A stretch of DNA of 64,000 nt from Holzapfeliella saturejae (GTDB lineage: Bacteria; Bacillota; Bacilli; Lactobacillales; Lactobacillaceae): positions 124,001 through 188,000 of the forward strand of contig NZ_JAWMWG010000001.1 of the NCBI RefSeq assembly GCF_037546065.1, given 5' to 3'. The notes below the pieces were generated by a model. That model was not told the DNA's origin and did not search any database. It saw only the letters and a list, made by a program, of their open reading frames with translations. Position 1 is the stretch's first letter. Each line of letters starts with the position of its first letter. Positions 44,264-53,800 of this stretch are shown here, one piece after another. Position numbers and translations under genes: made by a program.

Positions 44264-44630
44264 AATACGACTGTAACAACGTTGACGCCAATAAGTAGTT
44301 AACGTTGTATTTTTTTGTCATTTCTGCTAAAAAAGGGCCTAATTCATCATGGTTAAGCGTAAAGTCAGCTTGTAGTTGTCTAAACTGTTCCTTTTCAGCT
44401 TCCGTGGCAATTTTTTTAAAGTATCCCCATACATGTTGATAAGCATTCATCATATTGCCACGATCTAATGGCGCGACTTTTGCTTCTTCAATAATCTCTT
44501 CATAGCGTTTCTTTTTATCGTCAGTCCAATTATTACCTTTAGCCAATTGTCTGACTTCGTTATAAAACTTTTGAGAGCGTGACATCAGCCAATATTTATT
44601 TTGAGCCCACTCTTTTTGCCAATTTTCCAA
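44256..44630 (-). CDS. DUF1722 (YbgA) family protein
   Basis: 124 residues, one stand-alone DUF1722/YbgA domain: N-K-Y-W-L-M-S-R-S near residue 11, A-Y-Q-H-V-W-G-Y-F-K in the middle, and Y-L-L-A-S-T at the end, close to the N-terminal family pattern and H-x-x-G-Y-F-K core. The family often occurs fused to DUF523 or near photolyases. Its function is unknown. Confidence 0.82.
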   Translation of the reverse strand: MENWQKEWAQNKYWLMSRSQKFYNEVRQLAKGNNWTDDKKKRYEEIIEEAKVAPLDRGNMMNAYQHVWGYFKKIATEAEKEQFRQLQADFTLNHDELGPFLAEMTKKYNVNYLLASTLLQSYFK

Positions 44631-44686
44631 ATTAAACGACTCCTTTTAAATTACTTTCTACAATTATAACGAGCTAGAGTAAATAA

Positions 44687-44715
44687 TTGAATATTTTTAA
44701 GTTTAGTTCTACAAT
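44687..44715 (+). promoter_or_regulatory. Catalase gene promoter
   Basis: -35 TTGAAT (44687-44692), 17-base spacer, -10 TACAAT (44710-44715), giving a leader of about 16 bases. No PerR box was identified with confidence. Confidence 0.55.
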
Positions 44716-44737
44716 AGTCGCGAAAGAGGGTAATATT

Positions 44738-46180
44738 ATGTCAAAAAATTTAACAACTAGTGAAGGCCAACCTTGGTCAGATAATCAACATTCACAAACT
44801 GCTGGCAAGCGTGGCCCGGTTCTTATTCAAGATTATCAATTACTTGAAAAATTAGCTCACTTTAACCGTGAACGCATCCCTGAACGTGTCGTTCATGCTA
44901 AAGGTTCAGGTGCTAAAGGTTACTTTGAATTGACACATGATATGAGTGCTTATACTAAAGCCGATGTTTTCAATGGCAAAGGTAAAAAAACACCTTTAAT
45001 CACACGTTTTTCTCAAGTAGCTGGTGAAAGCGGTTATCCTGATACTTATCGTGATGTTCGTGGCTTTGCGGTCAAATTTTATACACAAGAAGGAAACTAT
45101 GATATTGTGGGTAACAATACACCCGTCTTCTTTATCAATGATCCATTGAAGTTTCCTGACTTTATTCACTCACAAAAACGTGATCCAAAAACACATACTA
45201 GAAGCCAAGATATGCAATGGGATTTTTGGTCACATTCACCAGAAACGCTTCACCAAGTCACTATCTTAATGAGTGACCGTGGGATTCCTGCAAGTTATCG
45301 TACAATGCATGGTTATGGTAGCCATACTTTCAAATGGGTTAATGATAAAGGTGAACAATTCTTTGTGAAATATCACTTTAGAACTAACCAAGGTGTTCAT
45401 AATATGTCTAATGAATTAGCTGCCAAACTTTGTGGTGACGACCCTGACTATCTTCAAAATGAACTTTTTAACTCTATTGAAGAAAAAGACTTTCCTTCAT
45501 GGACACTTTACGTTCAAGTTATTCCTTATGAAGAAGGACTTAACTACAAACATGATATTTTTGATGTCACAAAAGTTGTTTCTCAAAAAGACTATCCACT
45601 AATGGAAGTCGGTCAAATGGTCTTAAATGAAAATCCTGAAAATTACTTTGAAGAAATGGAAGAACTTTCATTTTCACCTGCTAACTTGGTTCCCGGCATT
45701 GAACCTTCAGCTGATAAAGTCTTACAAGGTCGTTTATTCGGTTATAAAGATGCCGCTCGTTACCGTTTAGGTGCTAACTATGAGCAATTAAAAGTTAACC
45801 GTCCAATTAATGAAGTCAATAACTATCACCGTGATGGCTTTATGTCACAAGGTCATGATGGTTCTGCAAACTATGAACCTAATAGTGTTGATGGCCCAAC
45901 AGAAGTGCCTTCTGCAAAAATTGCACCTGATCAATTAACTGGTGAAACCGGTCATTTCAAACCTTATGACACGGATAACTTTTCTGCTGCTGGTGAATTA
46001 TATCGTCTATTTGATGAAGGCGAAAAAGAACGCTTAGTTGAAAATATTAAAAGCAATCTTGGTCAAGTAAAATCACACGACATTAAAGTTTTAGAAGCCA
46101 AACAATTCTATCAAGCTGATCCAGACTATGGTGAACGTGTTGCCAAAGCCCTTAGTTTATCAGTTGATGAAATTAAATAA
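44738..46180 (+). CDS. katA: Heme catalase (small-subunit, clade 3 type)
   Basis: 480 residues from the ATG at 44738 (ribosome binding site AAAGAGGG); the frame extends upstream to 44687 but across the promoter. Distal His53 (V-V-H-A-K-G), the F-I-N-D-P asparagine near 126, and the proximal heme tyrosine in F-G-Y-K-D-A-A-R-Y near 337 are intact. It breaks down H2O2 in the cytoplasm. Lactobacilli generally cannot make heme, so activity would need external heme. A monocistronic gene ended by a strong terminator. Confidence 0.95.
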   Translation: MSKNLTTSEGQPWSDNQHSQTAGKRGPVLIQDYQLLEKLAHFNRERIPERVVHAKGSGAKGYFELTHDMSAYTKADVFNGKGKKTPLITRFSQVAGESGYPDTYRDVRGFAVKFYTQEGNYDIVGNNTPVFFINDPLKFPDFIHSQKRDPKTHTRSQDMQWDFWSHSPETLHQVTILMSDRGIPASYRTMHGYGSHTFKWVNDKGEQFFVKYHFRTNQGVHNMSNELAAKLCGDDPDYLQNELFNSIEEKDFPSWTLYVQVIPYEEGLNYKHDIFDVTKVVSQKDYPLMEVGQMVLNENPENYFEEMEELSFSPANLVPGIEPSADKVLQGRLFGYKDAARYRLGANYEQLKVNRPINEVNNYHRDGFMSQGHDGSANYEPNSVDGPTEVPSAKIAPDQLTGETGHFKPYDTDNFSAAGELYRLFDEGEKERLVENIKSNLGQVKSHDIKVLEAKQFYQADPDYGERVAKALSLSVDEIK

Positions 46181-46189
46181 ACTAAACAC

Positions 46190-46227
46190 AAAAAAAGAAC
46201 TTACGCAATTTGCGTAAGCTCTTTTTT
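46190..46227. terminator. Bidirectional terminator
   Basis: Long stem built on CTTACGCAA / TTGCGTAAG with A- and T-tracts, between katA and the convergent glycosyltransferase gene. Confidence 0.85.
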
Positions 46228-46234
46228 TATGCTT

Positions 46235-47731
46235 TTAGTTAAGTACTTGTTGCCATTTTTGAATCATATTTTCAGGAGCATAAGTTTTGGCTGTATGATA
46301 AGCATTTTGACTCATCTTATGTAATCGTTTCTTATTTTCTAATGTTTTGATGATAGTTGAAGTCAATTCATCAATACGATGTTTATTGACAATAAACCCG
46401 TTTTCACCATCTTTAATGATATCTTGAATACCATATAAACTATTATAAGCAACACAAGGTACACTGTAAGACATGGCTTCAATTAAACCTAATGGTTCAA
46501 CATCAATATTACCCGTATACACTAATAACTCAGCTGATTGATAAGCAGACGTCAAATCCGCTTGATAACCTAATAATCGAATTGAGTTCGATAGTTTCAA
46601 TTCTTCAATTTTAGTTTTGATTGTGTCGTATTCTGTCCCATAACCATAAATATCAAGTGTAGCATTAGGTAAAACAGCAACAACTTTGTTGAAAGCTTCA
46701 ATTAGTTCATTAACATTATTTTTGGCATCTAGTTTACTTGTATAAATCACTTTATTTTCTTTGTGAGCCGTATTTTCATCCAAAATAGTATCTTGCTGAC
46801 TTTCAATTTGAACAGATGGTGAAATAACCGTAATTGGAATCGGTGATTGACCGCCATACCATTTTGTTAAATCATTTTTCTGCTTATCTGTAGCAACAAT
46901 AATACAGTCCCATTGCTTTGGATTTTTATAAATAGCATTTGTATATAAGCCACTCATATCTGCATAAATTCCATCATTTTCATCAACCGTATGAGGATTT
47001 GGCATATATAATAAGTTTTTACCTCTTGTTTTCATCCCCATAATCATATCGTATGAAATAGTAGGACGATCACCAATAAAAGTAGCTTGCAAATTATCTT
47101 GTCGATTGAGTTCATCTAAGAAAAATGAGGCAAGTTCAGTATCATTTTCAAAATAATAAGTTTTACCTAAATAATCATACAGAATCGTTCTAATAATAAA
47201 GCCTTTATCGTCAAAATAATGTTCAATTTTACCATGACCAAATCGATCATAGTGTTTTTCGTAAATAACTAATCCTTCTTTTGAAAAAAGTTGGTCACGA
47301 GCCTTAAATCCTCGACTGTCATAATCACGTCTTTTGGTTAAATTTCCCAAATAATCCAAATAATCAATGAAATGAACGTGGCCAAAAGTTCCCGGGACAT
47401 GATGAACTTGCATGACGACTTGTGACCCTTTAACGACTTCGCTCACATTAGCATCGGGTTTGACATCATACTCTTTTGAAAAAGGTAAATCATAAGTCTT
47501 AATCACTTGAGTTGGTACCTCTTGAGTTTGTCTGAAATAATCGTACATATTAATCATATTCTGTGGACTCAATCCAAAATTTTTCAAATTATCAGTCAAG
47601 GTTGTATTAAAATCTCGAGTGACTATTTTGGCTGGCACATGCTCATGATTAAACAACTTTATTCGCTTAATTTGAGTATGTTCAATACTTGTATTTAACG
47701 CCATCAAATATTGATTAACAAAGTAAATCAT
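46235..47731 (-). CDS. GtfB-like glycosyltransferase partner (GT4, TagE/TarM family)
   Basis: 498 residues: N-terminal DUF1975-type half (I-E-H-T-Q-I-K-R, then Y-D-S-R-G-F) and C-terminal GT4 half. The usual E-x7-E catalytic pair is degenerate: the first Glu position is Asp (D-V-E-P-L-G-L-I-E). In paired GtfA/GtfB systems the GtfB subunit is non-catalytic and binds the acceptor, so that role is inferred. It overlaps the upstream gene by ATGA, with AGGAGG. L. plantarum GtfA/GtfB (former TagE5/TagE6) glycosylate secreted Acm2; here the neighbouring Ser/Ala-rich adhesin is a natural candidate. A teichoic-acid glucosyltransferase is the alternative. Confidence 0.82.
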   Translation of the reverse strand: MIYFVNQYLMALNTSIEHTQIKRIKLFNHEHVPAKIVTRDFNTTLTDNLKNFGLSPQNMINMYDYFRQTQEVPTQVIKTYDLPFSKEYDVKPDANVSEVVKGSQVVMQVHHVPGTFGHVHFIDYLDYLGNLTKRRDYDSRGFKARDQLFSKEGLVIYEKHYDRFGHGKIEHYFDDKGFIIRTILYDYLGKTYYFENDTELASFFLDELNRQDNLQATFIGDRPTISYDMIMGMKTRGKNLLYMPNPHTVDENDGIYADMSGLYTNAIYKNPKQWDCIIVATDKQKNDLTKWYGGQSPIPITVISPSVQIESQQDTILDENTAHKENKVIYTSKLDAKNNVNELIEAFNKVVAVLPNATLDIYGYGTEYDTIKTKIEELKLSNSIRLLGYQADLTSAYQSAELLVYTGNIDVEPLGLIEAMSYSVPCVAYNSLYGIQDIIKDGENGFIVNKHRIDELTSTIIKTLENKKRLHKMSQNAYHTAKTYAPENMIQKWQQVLN

Positions 47732-49257
47732 CGGATTACCTCCTGTCGTTGATAAAATCTTCTAACCTGATTAAATAAAGGTTGCCAAGTTTTAAAAACC
47801 TCAGATTGAGAAAAACGCTGACTATTTTGATAAGCTTTTTGACTCATTTGTTTAGCTTGATCTAAGTTTTTAAAGTAATCAATAATTTTGTCTGCTAACG
47901 CATTACTGTCATTAGGTTTGACTAAGTAACCGTCCTCATTATCGGTAATAATATCACTTGGGCCATATTTAATATCGTAAGATACTTGTGGAACACCGTG
48001 AGACTGTCCTTCTAATACGGCCATCGCAAATCCTTCAACAGATGAAGTCAAAAGTTGTAATTGCATATTTTGATAAGCTTTTTGAATGTCATCTGTATAC
48101 TCTTCAAAAATAACGTGCTGTGCGAGATTTTTTTGAGCAACCAAATCTTTTACTTTTTGACCATAATTACCATTTGAATAACCAAATAAGTGTAATTGCA
48201 CTTGTGGAACCACTTCTAGAACTTTTTCAATAGCTTTGACTGCTTGTAATTGTTGCTTTTCATGAGCTAAACGTGCAACTAATCCAATATAATAGGGCAC
48301 TCTGTTTTCAAAGGGTTCAATCGTGATATTATCTTCAATTGTTCCTACAGGAATAGTATAAGTTGATTGATTATGACCATAACGATAGGTGAAGTCAGTC
48401 CTTTGTGCTTGAGTTGACGTGACAATGGCATCCCAATTATTTAAGTGATTTAATGAATAATAAAAATTATTATTCAAGTTAGCTGATAAAGGATGATCAT
48501 TATCAGCTACATGTGAACTATGTAGCACTAATACTTTAAAAGTTTTTTCTGTCATATGAAATAAACTATAAGCATATTCTGTGGCTCGATCACCTATCAA
48601 AACTGTCTGTCTATCATTTTTAGCTAATTCATCTAAGAAAAAAGTCATTAAATCTTCTTCCGATGAAAATTCTAAATCTAATCCCTGATAACCCAACAAT
48701 TGATAAAGCGTCGGCTTAACTTTATTTTGTTTATCAACTTCATAAAAAATTTGACAAACCGCTTTCCCCGATGGAGAAAGAATTTGTTTAACAGACAAGT
48801 GATTAGTTTTATCAAAATACTCTTCTACACCAATAAATCCACGTCTATCATACCAACTCGTCTTAACTAATTTACCATCTTTAGATAATAGCCTAATATT
48901 ATCAATTCTTAAATCAGATGAGGACACAGTCATCAAAATCATCAATGTCTTGCCTTGGTAATCGATTAAATACTCGTCATTAACTTGCCTCATTGTCATT
49001 CCTGCGGGTATTTTAAAATCGCTTAGCATATAAGGACTATTTTTAATCGTTTCTTGTCTAAAAAAATCATACATATTTAAATAGTTAGCTAGTGGAATCC
49101 GACTAGCTTTTAAAATATCAACTGCATTTAAAACCAAAGCTTTAGTTACAATTTTATTTTGAATTTGATGCTGATTGAATAAATTCATTCTTTTAATTTG
49201 AGCATGTTCTATCCCAGATTTATTAATATCTACTTTTGTATTTAAAAAATAATACAA
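47728..49257 (-). CDS. GtfA-like protein O-glycosyltransferase (GT4, TagE/TarM family)
   Basis: 509 residues from the TTG at 49257, which has GAGGAG 8 bases upstream and aligns with its partner (M-Y-Y-F versus M-I-Y-F); a GTG at 49266 is too close to that site. N-terminal DUF1975-type half with I-E-H-A-Q-I-K-R; C-terminal GT4 half with an intact E-x7-E (V-E-G-F-A-M-A-V-L-E) and G-L-V-A-R-L. This is the probable catalytic subunit, transferring a sugar such as GlcNAc or glucose to Ser/Thr. Coupled to the GtfB-like gene. No SecA2/SecY2 genes are present in the window. Confidence 0.82.
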   Translation of the reverse strand: MYYFLNTKVDINKSGIEHAQIKRMNLFNQHQIQNKIVTKALVLNAVDILKASRIPLANYLNMYDFFRQETIKNSPYMLSDFKIPAGMTMRQVNDEYLIDYQGKTLMILMTVSSSDLRIDNIRLLSKDGKLVKTSWYDRRGFIGVEEYFDKTNHLSVKQILSPSGKAVCQIFYEVDKQNKVKPTLYQLLGYQGLDLEFSSEEDLMTFFLDELAKNDRQTVLIGDRATEYAYSLFHMTEKTFKVLVLHSSHVADNDHPLSANLNNNFYYSLNHLNNWDAIVTSTQAQRTDFTYRYGHNQSTYTIPVGTIEDNITIEPFENRVPYYIGLVARLAHEKQQLQAVKAIEKVLEVVPQVQLHLFGYSNGNYGQKVKDLVAQKNLAQHVIFEEYTDDIQKAYQNMQLQLLTSSVEGFAMAVLEGQSHGVPQVSYDIKYGPSDIITDNEDGYLVKPNDSNALADKIIDYFKNLDQAKQMSQKAYQNSQRFSQSEVFKTWQPLFNQVRRFYQRQEVIR

Positions 49258-49330
49258 GCCAATCACTCCTCTACAAGATTGTTGACTTTATTATACTAAA
49301 CCCCTATCAATACTTAAAAAAAAAGGTATT

Positions 49331-49360
49331 AAAAAAGACTAGCTTTTAGCTAGTCTTTTC
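49331..49360 (-). terminator. Terminator at the end of the brnQ pseudogene
   Basis: Stem AAAGACTAGC / GCTAGTCTTT, then TTTAATACC on the minus strand. Confidence 0.75.
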
Positions 49361-50706
49361 TTTTGGTGAACCCAAGCGACCTAAGTGTTGAAAAATAATT
49401 CCGAAAACTAAGCCGACTACAGCTGGTACTACCCAACCTAGGCCTAAAGTATAAAAGGGTAAATATTTTGTAGCAAATTGAACAATACCATCAACAAATG
49501 CGGTTACCGCTAATAAATTTAGGAGCATTCGTTAATAAATCAAAAAATGCGGGAACTAATGTAAATAGGGTTGTAATACCATACACCCATTTATCAGGTT
49601 TTAAGATTGGTGTTAATACTGAAATGAAAATTAGTACCACAGCTAATGGATAGATAAACATCAAAACAGGTACTGAATACTCAATCATTTTGGACAATCC
49701 AACATTTGCAAAAATTGCAGGTAATACTGCGGCCCCTGTCATAAACCATTTGTAAGAAACTTTAGGGAACATTTTGTTCATGGCTTCCCCAAATGACGTT
49801 ACCAAACCAATAGCGGTTTTTAAGCAAGCAATCAATACTAAGACTGCTAGCAAGATATTACCAAAATCACCCATATAGAAACGTGCAACTTGTGCAAGTG
49901 CTGTCCCACCATCTGGTGCAATACCAAACTGGTTCAAGCTTAGTGTTCCCATTAAAGCAAGTAACAAGTAAATGACACCCATCAAAATCAAGGCTACTAA
50001 GCCAGATTTTGACATTTCACGAATTAAATCTTTAGGTTGATTGACACCTAAACGACGAATTGAATCAACAACAATTACACCAAAAGCAAGTGATGCTAGG
50101 GCATCCATTGTGTTATAGCCTTCAGTGAATCCTTTTAGCAAGGCGCTACTTTGGTAAGCTCCTTGAGGATCAAAATTTAGTCCGCCCATTGGTTTGAAGA
50201 AAACAAATAGCAAAATAATACCTAATAGTACTAAGAAAATTGGTGTTAAGTATTTTCCAACATATGTCATAATTTTTCCGGGTCTCGTTGCAAAAAAGTA
50301 AGTTGCGCCAAAGAACGCAACCGAAAAAATCCCTAAAAATAGCGGCGTTTGACCTTCACTGATAAAAGGTGCAAACCCAATTTGAAATGATGTTGTTGCA
50401 AGTCTTGGAATGGCAAAAAATGGCCCGATGACTAAGTATAATAAGACGGTAAAAATATACCCATACGTTTTATTAACTTTTTTGGCCAAAAAGAATACAC
50501 CATTAGATTGTGATAATCCAAGACCAATGATTCCAAGTAATGGTAAACCAACTGATGTGATTAAGAATCCGACGACGGCTAACCACACATTACCCCCTGC
50601 TTGTTGTCCCATTGCAATTGGGAAAATAATGTTCCCGGCCAAAGAACAAACCGAAAAGCATCATCCCAATATACATCGTATCTTTAAAAGATAACTTAGA
50701 ATTCAT
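49346..50706 (-). pseudogene. brnQ: Frameshifted branched-chain amino acid permease (BrnQ)
   Basis: A BrnQ-type LIVCS transporter broken by two shifts. Reading from the ATG at 50706 (ribosome binding site AGAAGGAG) gives M-N-S-K-L-S-F-K-D-T and F-F-G. Near 50638-50641 the frame is lost, because the intact copy has GGTGCTGGT where this one has GGCCGGG, two bases fewer. The middle frame (50642-49491) encodes most helices and closely resembles the gene at 61.8 kb. Near 49511-49520 one extra base shifts the frame again, and the last helix continues to the stop at 49346. Terminator and start signals remain, so decay is recent or the shifts are sequencing errors. Confidence 0.85.
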
Positions 50707-50798
50707 TTTCATCATCTCCTTCTCTTTTATTTATTAAAAAAATATTAAAAATAAACTCTTATTCAATACAATACTAGAATCAGCCTAATTAATCAATA

Positions 50799-50830
50799 AA
50801 AAAAGTATAACTCTTTTGAGTTATACTTTT
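50799..50830 (-). terminator. Terminator of the 3354-residue adhesin
   Basis: Stem AAAAGTATAACTC / GAGTTATACTTTT, loop TTTT, with T-rich flank on the minus strand. Confidence 0.85.
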
Positions 50831-50834
50831 AATC

Positions 50835-53800
50835 TTATTTCAAGTATTGGCTTTGAATCCAGATATTACTATCCGGAGAATCAATTTCAGAATACCAAAT
50901 ACCATCTATCATCTTAGTATCAAATACAGATACTGGAGAGTCTGAATGCGTGTAACTGTCTGAAATACCAACCATAACCTTTTTGCCATTTTGTTCAACT
51001 TCTTGCCAGTTTTGAACACCGTATTCTGGTGAGTAGTTCACTTTTTTCTCCTGTGGTACATTCAAATATTTAGCTTCAATCCAAATATCTTTAGCTACGT
51101 CACCAATTTGAACATATTTAACACCATCAATTATCTTGCTAAAACCAGTTAAGTTAACACTTTGGCCACTTTCAATATAATGATTGTTCATTACACCAGT
51201 ATTATCATCTGTAAAATGCCATGTTCTAATACCGTAGCCTGGAACATAATGAACTTGTTTTTGATTTTCGGCTTGTAAATATTGTGTTTGAATCCATTGA
51301 CCGCTGAATCTACCATATATTTTAGTATATTTAGTACCATCCACAAATTTTATTTCATTAGAAACTTGGATATTTTCGCCAGATTCAACTAGTTCTCCAG
51401 GTTCAGGGGCGTTATTCTCACCTATATCCCAAATTCTTACTGAATATCCTGGTACATAGTTCACAGTAACTATCTTCAAATTTTCTTGAATGTATTGATT
51501 ATATCCTTCTTGATAAGACTTTTGAAAGTCCAAGGATTCATTCGATACATCGCGAGGTATTCCTTTCTTAGCATCTGATATCCCCACATCAAACCCATAA
51601 TCATCATTTTGCCAATATAACGAGCTTCGACTCTTAGCTTTGGAAAAAGCATTTTGACTATCTGATAAAGCGACATTAGCCAAACCTAACTGTACTTGTG
51701 CTAATTGTGATGCTTGTGATGCAACGGACGCAGCACTCGATGCCATACTTGCAGCATCTCTAGCTTGGCTGGTATAGCTTACAGCTTCTTGATTGTCATT
51801 TTCAGCTGCCACGACATAACTCTCTGCTTTGCCTTCATCACCAGCATTCGCTGCTGAAACAGCATTGGCATCAGCTTCACTTGCTGCAGTAGCTGCACTA
51901 ATTACATTTGAGGCTGCGGTAATTGCATCTGCTTTTGCTTGATTAGCAATAATTACAGCGCTTTCAGCTTTATTTGTCGCACTTGTAGCTTGTTGGGAAG
52001 CGTTTGCAACAACTTGTGCGTCACTTTGTGCTTGGCTTGCAGCACTTTTTATTACAAAATCATTAGGATATTGCTTAGCCAAATCATTAGTATCTTTTGT
52101 GACTTGATTTACAGTATTCACTGACCGGCTAATATCTTCATTAGCAGCACTTGTATCTTTAGAACTTTCAGTTGCTTGACTTGCACTATATTTTGCTGAC
52201 TGCGCATAATCTTGAGCATTATTAGCATTAGTGTTAGCCTCATTTACTACACCATAACCCTTTTCAAGATTTTTGAGTGCTTGACTAGCAGCTGCTTCAT
52301 GATCTTTTGCTGATTGGCTAGCTGTTTGAGCTGTTGCGTTTGCCTGGCTTGCTTGGTTAGCAGCTGATTCTGCTACAACTGCTGCACTTGAAGCTACTGT
52401 TGCTGCACTTGAGGCTGTATTTGTATAGCTTGTGGCACTTGCAGCATCTGATTGTGCTTCAGCTACATAGCGTTGGGCATCTTGTTCGTTTCCAGCTTTT
52501 TCTGCTGAAATAGCGTTAGCATTTGCGACACTGGCCGCATTGGCTGCACTGCTTGCACTTGAGGCTGCTGTACCTGCGTCTGCTTTTGCTTGGTCAGCAA
52601 CTGTTGTGGCACTTGTTGCTGTACGGCTTGCACTTTGTGCTGTTGCATTTGCTTGACTTGCTTGTGCTGCTTCATCTGTTGCTTGACTTGCTTCATTTTT
52701 AACAACCGCATTATCTGGATATTGGTTGCTCAAACTATTAGCACTAGCTGCTGCACTTTGCGCTGTTGTATTAGCATCATTTGCACTTGTTGCCGCATTT
52801 TGACCTACTGTGTTGGCACTATTTGCACTACTTGCATTGTCACTAGCTGATTTAGCATAGTTATCTGCTTGTATTGCAGTTGTATTAGCCGTTGTTACAG
52901 CATTAGTTCCTTGATCTTGATTGGCAGTTGCTTGACTAGCAGCTGCTTCATGATCTTTGGCTGATTGGCTAGCTGTTTGAGCTGTTGCGTTTGCTTGGCT
53001 TGCTTGGTTAGCAGCTGATTCTGCTACAACTGCTGCACTTGAAGCTACTGTTGCTGCACTTGAGGCTGTATTTGTATAGCTTGTGGCACTTGCAGCATCT
53101 GATTGTGCTTCAGCTACATAGCGTTGTGCATCTTGTTCGTTTCCAGCTTTTTCTGCTGAAATAGCGTTAGCATTTGTGACACTGGCCGCATTGGCTGCAC
53201 TGCTTGCACTTGAGGCTGCTGTACCTGCATCCGCTTTTGCTTGGTCAGCAACTGTTGTGGCACTTGTTGCTGTACGGCTTGCACTTTGTGCTGTTGCATT
53301 TGCTTGACTTACTTGTGCTGCTTCATCTGTTGCTTGACTTGCTTCATTTTTAACAACCGCATTATCTGGATATTGGTTGCTCAAACTATTAGTACTAGCT
53401 GCTGCACTTTGCGCTATTGTATTAGCATCATTTGCACTTGTTGCCGCATTTTGACCTACTGTGTTGGCACTATTTGCACTACTTGCATTGTCACTAGCTG
53501 ATTTAGCATAGTTATCTGCTTGTGTTGCAGTTGTATTAGCCGTTGTTACAGCATTAGTTCCTTGATCTTGGTTAGCAGTTGCTTGACTAGCAGCTGCTTC
53601 ATGATCTTTAGCTGATTGGCTAGCTGTTTGAGCTGTTGCGTTTGCTTGGCTTGCTTGGTTAGCAGCTGATTCTGCTACAACTGCTGCACTTGAAGCTACT
53701 GTTGCCGCACTTGAGGCTGTATTTGTATAGCTTGTGGCACTTGCAGCATCTGATTGTGCCTCAGCTACATAGCGTTGTGCATCTTGTTCGTTTCCAGCTT

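Noticed and set aside
46235..49257. Complete accessory Sec (SecA2/SecY2) glycoprotein export locus
   Set aside because: Only the two glycosyltransferases are present; no secA2, secY2 or asp genes occur in the window.
50835..51100. Sortase LPXTG anchor at the adhesin C-termini
   Set aside because: None of the five surface proteins ends with LPXTG, a hydrophobic helix and a basic tail; all end in the W-x-x-x-x-Y-(L/V) module.
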